From NCBI GenBank assembly GCA_013180625.2, contig SNVD02002538.1, positions 372,001 to 436,000 of the forward strand: 64,000 nucleotides of DNA, read 5' to 3'. Source of the DNA: Boswellia sacra (Eukaryota; Streptophyta; Magnoliopsida; Sapindales; Burseraceae). Shown in pieces: positions 55,391 through 64,000 of the stretch (position 1 is the stretch's first letter; each line of letters starts with the position of its first letter). Under the pieces are notes generated by a model. The model was not told where the DNA came from. It saw only the letters and a list, made by a program, of their open reading frames with translations, and did not search any database. Position numbers and translations under genes: made by a program.

Positions 55391-57157
55391 TTACCTCCAA
55401 GCTGACGTGGCAACAAGAGTACACTGATGCCAGCAAAGCACCAACTCAGCCTGCCGTTTGAGCACCTGGAACCCTACCACCTGAACTTTTCCAAGCAAAC
55501 ACTTCGCCTGAGAATCCGCAAACGGACTCATATGAAGCGCCCTCATTCCCGCCCCGTTAAACACATCCCTCCACGATGCCATGCGGCTCGCCGCCCCCTC
55601 CAGCGCCGAAAAGATTCTCGCTCTCAGCAGAAACATTTCGATCTTTCTCGCCGACTCGCTACAACCCGTTGCTGCATCGAGTGAATCAAACACCATGGCG
55701 TAGTATTCAAGACTGTGCACGAAATTCTTCCTAAACGACGCCGTCGGTCCGGACTCTTGCCACCCTTCGTTGTCCACAAAAACGACGACGCTTGGAGAAA
55801 GCGCTCGCATGTCAGAAACGAATCTGATGGCGTTGCTTGTTGAACCGAGACGGCGATACATAGTTGGAGAGAGAACAACGGCTATTCTCTCACCTTCCAT
55901 GAGCTTGATTGCTTTGAAAGACAACATTTCAAATGAACGGAAAAGAACAAAGTCGATGTGGAACCTGATTTTCAGTTCCTGAGCGAAGTTTGCGAGGATT
56001 TCTTTGATGAGTTTTGCCTCGGGGACGTACTCTTCAGGTACCACAGCAGTGATGCGGAGCGATGTAGGGTTCATCAGTTTATTATTACAAGCCAACGCTT
56101 TTTCCGCTAACTCTCTCATGAAAGAAGCGTACTGGCCGCCGTATCCGATGTCAAAATCGATGATGTGGATCAGCTGAGAAGAACCCTCAAGGGACTCAAG
56201 GAGAGCTTGATTGGAAGTGAAGTGGCTGAACATCGGGATAGGAGAGATTCCAGAGAAGGACTTGAAGGCTCTGATGGACTGAACGATTTCGGACCAGGAA
56301 GAGAGGCGAATTGGCCGAGTTGACCCAGTGAGCATTGAGCTGAGAGCTTCTTTGAAGAAGAACGCGGCTCGCATTAATGGTTTACCCACCGGTGACCTTA
56401 GCCGTTGATTGAGCCGCGACAATATCATCTGAGCGACGGCTAACTCGTTGGTGTCAAAACAGTCGGCAGCTCGGAGTAGTTCTTCTATGAAATCAAAGTC
56501 CACCACGTTGGAGTTGGCACTAGCATTGTGGAAATTGTTAGGAAAATCAATAAAATTACTAAAGTTTTGGTTTTGATTCTGAGTTAGGTCAGGAACACTG
56601 AAATTAAAATCTGAAGGAAGGAACTGAGCGGTATCAAGTTGCTGGGAAGCGAATTCAGTGAGATGGTGGTTGATGATTTGTGGCTCAGGCCGACTTAAAT
56701 GGCTAGTACTCATACTCATACTCCTGATTGGAGGGACAAAATCGTCATCTACCCCTAGTTCCGTCATGATTGAATCCCAGTCCATGTTACGCAGTAACTG
56801 ATCTTCCCACTCAACAGGAGGCGCCTCCGAAATAATGGTTGCAGGATAAACCTCAGATGCCGTGGCCGGTTTCTCTGTGACAGGGCTCTGACTCCGGCGA
56901 AGATCAAGAACCGAGGTAGGCTCATAGCAGGAGGTCGAAGAAATGTTAGTTTGGGTACGAAAACTGATGTTTCGTGGCACGTTACTAACGCTGCTGTTGG
57001 TGTTGTTGCTGGAAACTGGTTTGGGGTTCTGGGGTTGTTGATTATTAGGGGGAGTCGAATTAACGGGAACGCTGCTGTTGGTGTTGTTGCTGGAAACTGG
57101 TTTGGGGTTCTGGGGTTGTTGATTATTAGGGGGAGTCGAATTAACGGGAACTCTCAT
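55391..57157 (-). CDS. SCL15: GRAS transcription regulator, SCL15/HAM4 type, single exon
   Basis: Intronless GRAS protein of 588 residues on the minus strand, ATG at 57157. The HAM/SCL branch maintains meristems and represses differentiation. The N-terminus is Asn/Pro/Ser-rich and disordered, with a 27-residue segment exactly duplicated. The GRAS domain begins about residue 220 (FIEELLRAADCF, first leucine-rich region), followed by the VHIID motif (LIHIIDFDIGYGG, about 325-337), the second leucine-rich and PFYRE-like region, and the SAW end (WRDVFNGAG...CWHQCTLVATSAWR). No DELLA motif. It is longer than Arabidopsis SCL15/At4g36710 (about 486 residues), mainly in the N-terminus. Codons for MILSRLNQ contain a miR171-like site. 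It lies next to HVA22K-like, as in Arabidopsis. Confidence 0.95.
   Translation of the reverse strand: MRVPVNSTPPNNQQPQNPKPVSSNNTNSSVPVNSTPPNNQQPQNPKPVSSNNTNSSVSNVPRNISFRTQTNISSTSCYEPTSVLDLRRSQSPVTEKPATASEVYPATIISEAPPVEWEDQLLRNMDWDSIMTELGVDDDFVPPIRSMSMSTSHLSRPEPQIINHHLTEFASQQLDTAQFLPSDFNFSVPDLTQNQNQNFSNFIDFPNNFHNASANSNVVDFDFIEELLRAADCFDTNELAVAQMILSRLNQRLRSPVGKPLMRAAFFFKEALSSMLTGSTRPIRLSSWSEIVQSIRAFKSFSGISPIPMFSHFTSNQALLESLEGSSQLIHIIDFDIGYGGQYASFMRELAEKALACNNKLMNPTSLRITAVVPEEYVPEAKLIKEILANFAQELKIRFHIDFVLFRSFEMLSFKAIKLMEGERIAVVLSPTMYRRLGSTSNAIRFVSDMRALSPSVVVFVDNEGWQESGPTASFRKNFVHSLEYYAMVFDSLDAATGCSESARKIEMFLLRARIFSALEGAASRMASWRDVFNGAGMRALHMSPFADSQAKCLLGKVQVVGFQVLKRQAELVLCWHQCTLVATSAWR
56406..56426 (-). 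promoter_or_regulatory. miR171 complementary site in the SCL15/HAM4-like mRNA
   Basis: The plus strand here reads TGATTGAGCCGCG then ACAATATC, which equals mature miR171 at 20 of 21 positions; the mismatch is at position 14. The mRNA is the complement, so the transcript has a near-perfect site in the coding region at about residues 244-251, the same place where HAM genes SCL6, SCL22 and SCL27 carry theirs. One mismatch outside the seed and the cleavage position (10-11) normally allows cleavage. Confidence 0.7.
56988..57149 (-). repeat. Exact 81-bp in-frame tandem duplication in the GRAS N-terminus
   Basis: The 81-bp unit at 56988-57068 is repeated without change at 57069-57149, giving two copies of a 27-residue segment (containing VPVNSTPPNNQQPQ and SSNNTNSS). 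Identity suggests it arose recently. Confidence 0.95.
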
Positions 57158-60100
57158 AGCTTAGAGGAATTAAGAAGGGAGGTTCTTGCTCTCTCTAGCT
57201 ACCGTTTTTGTGTTTGTGTTCGGATGATGATGAAATGATTAAATTGGTGATTTAGGGCTTGAAAGTGTTTGCGGGTAGGGAAGAGAGGGGGCTTTTCGTG
57301 GTTATGATTGCCAGCTTTTTATCTTTGCGTGTGTGTGTGAGTGTGTGTGCATGGAGTGTATGGAGATGGGTCAAGCCATACATGAGGAGCATGATTGGAC
57401 ATGAGTCAGACTACTCATTTATCGCTTTTGAACCTTCTAACTCAAGCTGTTACTTTGATTTTGCTTTGCGGGATTCTCATTTCATTTCTCATATTCATTT
57501 TTGTTTACCAGCTAATTATCTAGCTAGTTCATCGCCTTCAATTTCTAGCTAGCTAAATCATTAAATTAGTTTTTTTCGGTTTATATATCATAAAATTTTT
57601 TCATAATATAAATATAAAAAATTATTTCTACGTTTCTGAAGAAAAATAAATAATAGATATTGTATTTCATTATGTATTTTATAATGATAATTAGATATCA
57701 TTATTGTTAGTATAATAAGGTCATAAATGATAGCTTTGTATTATATAGATAAATTATATATATATTTATATATATGTAGTCACGAAATTTACTTGAATGA
57801 CTGGAGATACGTAGCTATTTGAGGCAAAATAAGAGAATGGTTTCCAAGTTCAAATTAAAGTATAAATGGAAATTTGGTATTTATCCTTGTCATTCATAAC
57901 TTCAACTTTTGGGATGTTGTCAAATCATGACAATGAATATTTAAACTATACCAAATTCGATGCATGATTCCATCTAATCTAAGAGCAGGTTCATGTGAGG
58001 AAGGAAAATAGCAACAAAATTGATGGGTGCATTGGTCCTGCACTGTCTGCTTTCGAAATGATCCATATCTAATTAAACTTAGAACAGAACAAAATATAAT
58101 ACACTTCCAATTTATTAGAAATAAGAGCAAAGTAGTTCTCAACCAGTTAACGACAAACAAGTCAAAGTATGTGCGTTAAAATTTCATTGGCTGTACGCAA
58201 ATGCTGCAACTCCCACCAGGACCCGCAAAGCAAAAGTTATAAACTAAACAGAAAGCCAAAGACAAACACCACCACCACCACCACCACCATACTCGAGTCA
58301 CATCACAAATTGGACCAAGATAAAAGCAGCTCCAAACTTAATTAGGACTTACTTTTATTAATTCTACTAAGTAATTACTGCTTAATTAATTTGAACAAGT
58401 TGATCTATAAAGCTAGCCATTTGATGACTCACAAATGCCATAACATGAAAGCACATATAAAAAACTTTTTTTCGAGTGAACTCGCACTCACGTCCATTTC
58501 ACACCTTTGCTCTAATATTCTGTCACCGTAAAGATTTTAAAGTGAAAAATAAAGATGGAGTATCCAGCGTTGGATGCGATGATCTTCAAAAGCTAGGGGG
58601 TACTCTAAAGATTTCACTAGCAATCCCTCCCCGAAGAATCATGAAACGTTTCACACGAAAAAGATAAAAATTAAAAAAAAAAAATTTCTTTTCATAAAAG
58701 CCTATAGAATTCTTGTTGACGAGAGAAGTGAGCTCAAGTGGGTCCTACAAATTGACGTGGCTGTCATGAAGTATGATCTAATTGGCAAATAGATATCACT
58801 TTAATGGGACCCGCTGGCCGGCTTTTGTCGGATATGCATGAAATGTTATGTGATGTGTGTAATAAAAATATATATATAGAGTCAGCGCGTAATAAACACG
58901 CCCACGTAGGATTTTTAGATGAGCAGCTTGCTTTGGCTTTCGCTTTGGCGGCGACGCGAGAGAAGCTTTACAGAAGAGAATAAGTTCTGTTGAATGGCGA
59001 TAGTGCATTATTGATTGATTGAAAATGAACCAAAATCGAAATCCATCCGTCCATTTTTAATCATTACTGTAGTAGAAAGAAGCTCGCACAAGGCTTACAT
59101 TGCCTTTAGACAAAAGCTTGCCCTCGCCCACATACAAAAAGAAGTTCTATTGAAGCCTTTCTACTCTCCAAATTATATTATAGAGAAATAATAATTAGAA
59201 TATTTAACGAATGTGATAGAATCATATATTTAGTAAAATATAATACACATAATAAGTTACTATTTTTTATTTAATTCATATATATATATATATATATATA
59301 TATTCATGTGTTGTAACAATCGTGTTGTAATCAAGCTTACGAAATATGCCTTTATACCAATCAATCTACTTTGTATATTTAGTAGCATACTTTTAGTTAT
59401 TATAACAATATTATCTTATAGTTCGAAGGTGTGAACCCATTTTTTTAAGGGATCCAATGCTAGGAAATGTCGCAAATCCTTTGATGTATGAAGAATCAAT
59501 AAAAAAATTTTGGTATATCATTATTAGTTCAAGTACGTGTAAAGAAGCACAATGCAAAGACTCTTTAATTTGGTGGTCAATGGGCTAAATATGAAAGATA
59601 AACAAAACGAAAGCTAGTAGAAAAATTTATTTTGAATCCAAAGAGCAGAGGTATTGATTTTAATTATTGATTCAGCTACTAACCATTGCACATGTATAAA
59701 TAGGGTTTATAATTTAATTAGCTTTATAAATTACTTTAATTTTTAATTTAATAATATTAGCATGAAAAAGGGTTGGTGAACTTCGTTGATATTGGATAAT
59801 ATTTGATAAATACAAATCAAAATCAAATTGACATCATTTCTACCAAAAATCAAACATAATATTCGTCCACCTTGAGAATGATATGAGATGACAAATACAG
59901 TACACGTTCAAAGCAAAAAGGTCGCATCAGCATCTAAACCCGAAAGCTCTACTTGAAAATAGAGTAGCTAAAGTGCATCTTTAAGGTTAAAAAAAAAAAA
60001 AAGGATTTTCACGAAGGCATGATTAACGTTAAAAGCACAAGTATTTTTTTTTAATTATTCTTGAAAAGGAGAATATAATATAGTTTTAAGTCAAATACTT

Positions 60101-60837
60101 AGGCATTAAGGCTACATGTACACGGGCCAAACGCGGTGGAAAGGAAGAGCTTGTAGCATACAAAAGAAAGCTAGTGATGGTGGTAGTGGTGGTAGTGGTG
60201 GTGTTGGTAATATTGAGATTCTAATTGAAATCATTTGGTGTAAAGATAGCCTCCATACGTACATCCACTCATCTAAAAAGATAAAAGCAATATTGCAAAG
60301 TATTGTAGATTTGTAGGTGCTTGTTGCATTCTATCTTCTGTTTTCACAGCCTATCTGGCCTCTTCCAATTTGGGATCTCCTTCGAAAACACCCTTTGATT
60401 CCTTCACTTCTCTTTATTTACGATGACATGCATACATGCATGTGATCTACTATGGTTATTATATGTACGTGATAGAGATTGAAAGTGTTTGTAATTGGTC
60501 GCTTATTATTACCTATCGGTTTAAGTATAATTTCGTGTTTGAATCTTTATTGATTTTATTTGTGCTTAATTATCAAATATTTGAGCTAATTAAGTTCAAA
60601 TACATGTACACCTAAGCTCTAAACTATCTATGAAGAAATAACCACAAAAAAAAGGTGTGACCCTTTATATATGAGAGAGAACACATTTATAAAATTAAAC
60701 GATTTTAAATATTATAGTTAAATTCTTCTATATTAACCTAAACTTTTAGGTTTTGTTTTAATATGGAAGATCTAATATACTACATTGATTTTTATTGAAT
60801 TATCAATATACCAATCCAATTTGATAAGTAATAATGT
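57158..60837. other. Intergenic, with microsatellites, no gene seen
   Basis: GRAS promoter side first, then AT-rich DNA. Microsatellites: GT-rich at about 57329-57350, CCA/ACC at about 58267-58289, TA at about 59278-59302 and GGT/AGT-rich at about 60177-60202. A denser, less AT-rich patch at about 58900-59000 (GCGCGTAATAAACACGCCCA) was checked on both strands with no domain recognised. Confidence 0.5.
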
Positions 60838-60996
60838 TAGACTTACAACTCAAATAAAATCTAAAGTCTACAACCTGACGTGGCCGTCTAAGTGATAAAA
60901 TTCTACTTAAAATGTAACTTCTCTCATTCATTTTTATTTTTCTTGGACTGTTACATCAGATTGTAGATTTTTTATTGTATTTGAGTTGTAATTCTA
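60838..60996. repeat. MITE copy
   Basis: Left end TAGACTTACAACTCAAATAA and inverted right end TAGAATTACAACTCAAATAC, with inner TCTACAACCTGA pairing with TCAGATTGTAGA. TIRs of about 40 bp; the same family as 8619-8760. Confidence 0.75.
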
Positions 60997-61758
60997 GTAC
61001 TACTATTTCACATGACATTATTTATGCGAAAGTCAAATAGTGAGTTGAGTCCATAAAAATAATTAAGTAGATTAATGTACTTAATCAAGATAATTTATGA
61101 TTAAATTGAGCTTATTCTTATAGATCATTGAATCGGCATGGTACGATAAGACCTTTTGGCTTAAGTGGGTATCTTCTATTCATAGCCACAACTATTATCG
61201 ATTTGATGTGAATGCTGCACATGTTATACGTGGCCGTGGCACACTCTCTCTTTGTGGCATTTCATGGACCACCACTGCAATGACTTCGATTCATATATAG
61301 TTAACATGAGAGACGTTATGTGGTCTATCATGAAAGGTATATATTGGTATTTTTGTTGCCACTTGAAATTCATGAAATGACCAACCAAGGTGGTCCAATT
61401 GATGAGCCATTCTCATCAAAGGTTAGGTCACACTCAGCTTTCGTTGCAAACTTAGAATGAAATTAAGATGGTCCAACCCGTCAATTTCTTTCGTATATTT
61501 CAATTGTGTGAACATCTTGAATACTCTAAAAAAGAAAATATATTAGACCTCAATAATTTTTTTCTCTCAAAACGACAGAACCCCAATGATAATCTTCTTT
61601 ATTTACTCTTCCACTTTACCTCTTAAAATCGCAATTTTATATATTAGAGATTGGAGGAGGGCTTCTTGGCCCAACTGTGTACTTAGTAGCTCCCTACTTC
61701 TAGTTAAATAAGGGTGAAATTGATTTTTGTGTTGGAAGTACAGATTTTGTTTTCCACC

Positions 61759-62341
61759 TAGAGATGGGCATTTACCCCATTAGATCTGGGGCCTCAGTCA
61801 GACCCGGACCAATGGGGCGAGTCAAGATCCGCCCCGGAGCATCATTGGGGCGGATCTGGGGCAAAAAAATTTTGCCCCAGCCTGGGCGGGTCCGGGTCCA
61901 GGTCCAACCACCTGGACCTGTAGACCCGCCCCGCCCCACAAGATTTAAGGGTATATTTATAAATTTTTAAAATTTTAGGACTATAAGATAATTTTTAGGT
62001 TATATTTGTTAAACTTTCCATATATATAAATTCTTAATAATTTTACAAATAATGCAAATACTTTAATAAAAATTACATTTTAATTAATAATTAACATCTT
62101 TTAGTATATTAACATCAATTTAGTCATATTATAATGATATGATGAGAAATTGATAAGGGAGTTATTTGTAATAATGTAAATGTTACAGAGGATGAAGTTG
62201 TACAAATATAAAGATTATAGGGGTGTGATTGAAAAAATATAAATAGAGACGGGGCGAGGCGGGGCAAAAAAAATTTGAGCGGGGCGGGACTGGATACTTG
62301 CCGCCCCATACCCGCCCCGCCCCGCCCCAGTTCCAAGCCTA
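61759..62341. mobile_element. hAT-like non-autonomous element (583 bp), 8-bp TSD TTTCCACC
   Basis: Bracketed by a perfect TTTCCACC at 61751-61758 and 62342-62349. Ends are TAGAGATGGGCAT and, inverted, TAGGCTTGGAACTGG, weak TIRs of the TAGRGATGG type. Subterminal sequence is rich in GGGGCGGG on one side and CCCGCCCCGCCCC on the other, which can pair over long stretches; this is typical of a common plant hAT MITE type. The interior is AT-rich with no transposase. The rest of the interval to the cupin gene (62350-63092) is its promoter side, with no other gene seen. Confidence 0.8.
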
Positions 62342-63092
62342 TTTCCACCATTATTATTGGAATCTAATAACTGAAGAAAGTATTTGCTTAACTTTATGGA
62401 ATCTCTTTCTCAATATATAAATATAATAAAGAGAACATAATTTTACGAGAAGAAAGTTACTTTCGTTATCATTCATTTTTCTTTTAGATAATTTGAACAT
62501 AAATTAAACAAACATACTGATGGAGAGATACCGGATCGTTACACACTAAAATAATTAACATGTTTAATAACAACAAAACAATACTAATGAATAAGTTGGG
62601 ATTTATCCTGGGCTTATATAGAGATTCTCTGATTAAATGCAGCCCGAATCTCTTAGCCCAATTATATGAAAGCCCAATTATTTCCATTTAAACTCGAAGC
62701 CTAAAATACGAGCCCAAAGAACATGAACTCAAAAGCTAAAACGTTTTGGGCCACTTGGGCCTCTCCAGTCCAACTCCATCTGCATCTCCGTCTCCGTCTC
62801 CAAACTCCAAGCAGCCTTGGTCATCTTCTTCAACGCCAACAGTCCATGTTCCGTTGCTGAAATCAAGCAAGTCTTTCGAGAATTAAGATAAGTATACCAA
62901 ATAAATCAATCAACACCTGCACGATTGCTTTGAACAAATCTTTAACAACTTGTTTTTAGCGGGAAGTGGAGAGCCAAGCTCCGGCCACGTGTTTCATGGA
63001 CATGCACGTGTCCATATGCGAGACACGTAACTCATCTTCTTCCTTTTTATACTCAAGACTTGACTTAACGCTTCCAACGCAAACAGCGAAAG

Positions 63093-64000
63093 ATGAACAA
63101 ATCATCTTCGATGTTATTGCTTCGAGTTCTCTCGCTAATCAGCTTCTTTGTTTCCGTTTCTTTCTCTTTATGGCACGCAGAGGCTTTATTGCATGATCAG
63201 GACTGTGCAGGTGTGGGGACTTTGGTGAAGAGAAGTGAGAGGAGCTCTGTGATTGAGACAGAATATGGACAGATCTCAGCCGTTGAAATCAGTGATGGAA
63301 CAAGAGGTCCTTTTTATCTTCAGTTCATCACATTGGAGCCAAATTCATTACTTCTTCCCGCACTTCTCCATGCGGGCATGGTATTCTATGTCCACACAGG
63401 TACATCCAAATTTCAATGAATGAACTTGCATTCCAAATATTCTGATACTCTCATTGATAGTAGAAGCATTGAAGTACGTGAAAACATTTGCATGATTTCG
63501 GAGTGTAGGGAGTGGGAGGCTGAGCTGGACCGATGACGATGATGACATAAGAAGGTTGAATATACGGCGAGGAGATGTGTATGGGCTGAAACCAGGGTCT
63601 GTTTTCTTCGTAGAGAGCAACTTGGAGCCGGAACGAGAGAAGCTTAGACTATATACAATCTTTTCTAATACAGAGGACGACTCATTTGTATAAGCTCTTT
63701 GTTGCACCGTCAATTTTGTTGTTGAGAAAAAAAATGTTTTGTCCACATAATTTATACGCACTTTAATTGCGTGTGAATGCAGGAACCAGAGATTGGAGCT
63801 TACACAAGCATTAGTGACCTGATCCTTGGATTTGATAAGAAAGTCTTGCAATCAGCTTTCAAGGTATAATTTAAACTGAAGATTAATTCTGATCATCTCA
63901 CATTTTCGAAAGTAATGTTTTAATTTGCATCTCATCACTCAATAATGTAAAATTTCGATGCATTTTGGTGGTTCCGGGCTGCAGATGAATCTCTTATATT
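63093..64000 (+). CDS. Secreted cupin (vicilin-like seed storage type), 5' part
   Basis: First exons of a bicupin gene that runs off the right edge. Exons 63093-63399, 63509-63687, 63783-63863 and 63985 to beyond 64000 join in phase. The protein starts with a signal peptide (MNKSSSMLLLRVLSLISFFV, cleavage probably near residue 31), then the first cupin barrel: YGQISAVEI, FYLQFITLEPNSLLLPALLH, VFYVHTGSGRLSW, DDIRRLNIRRGDVYGLKPGS and VFFVESN. The GDVYGLKPGS turn is where metal-binding cupins usually keep His or Glu; they are absent, as in storage-type cupins. About 190 residues are visible. The nearest remembered match is Arabidopsis At4g36700, a vicilin-like protein of about 520 residues. Function is storage or extracellular, inferred. 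Confidence 0.9.

Noticed and set aside
56951..57238. Plus-strand ORF with an internal repeat
   Set aside because: Its repeat is the antisense of the duplicated GRAS segment.
60116..60316. Gly-rich small protein
   Set aside because: The Gly/Ser run is a GGT/AGT microsatellite with no conserved flank.

Overview
The window is plant nuclear DNA from a eudicot, most likely a woody rosid; the species is not determined. The evidence is AT-rich intergenic DNA, genes split by GT-AG introns, plant-specific families (HD-Zip, GRAS, HVA22, GBF-type bZIP, MIOX, FQR) and abundant small MITEs and LTR relics. I rebuilt the gene models by hand from splice signals, reading-frame phase and family knowledge.

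Layout, left to right: (1) 730-1283 (-), first coding exon of an FQR1-like flavodoxin quinone reductase, continuing off the left edge. (2) About 1.3-12.2 kb is gene-free and holds a Ty3/gypsy integrase relic, MITEs, a tRNA-like SINE head, a 1.41-kb solo-LTR-like element with a perfect 5-bp target duplication, and a 1.3-kb MULE-like element apparently nested in a MITE. (3) 12523-15656 (+), myo-inositol oxygenase, 11 coding exons. (4) 15.7-23.5 kb is intergenic. (5) 23588-25824 (+), an HD-Zip I gene with a large Pro/Ala/Ser/Leu repeat insertion. (6) 28800-33117 (+), a Raf-like (ATN1-type) kinase. (7) 33.1-36 kb is intergenic, with a repeat triplicated in units of about 290 bp. (8) 36.1-41.4 kb (+), GBF1-like bZIP with a leader intron. 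(9) 42115-49853 (-), HVA22K-like gene whose 6.2-kb intron 3 carries a tandem array of about 740-bp units, a solo LTR, a duplicated exon-3 edge split by a foldback element, and a minisatellite. (10) 50.1-52.8 kb (+), a broken endogenous pararetrovirus-like insertion with a 30K-type movement protein. (11) 55391-57157 (-), a GRAS gene of the SCL15/HAM4 type with a near-perfect miR171-like site. (12) 57-63 kb is intergenic with MITEs and a hAT-like element. (13) 63093-64000 (+), the 5' part of a secreted cupin (vicilin-like) gene.

From memory of Arabidopsis loci, cupin, SCL15/HAM4, HVA22K, GBF1, HB40 and FQR-like correspond to consecutive loci At4g36700-At4g36750 in the same order. The window therefore looks like a conserved microsyntenic block, with the MIOX and kinase genes lying inside it here. 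The genes do not form a pathway or operon; they are independently transcribed units. The unusual content is in the transposon-built architecture, the HD-Zip repeat expansion, the miR171-like site in the SCL15-type gene and the movement-protein insertion.
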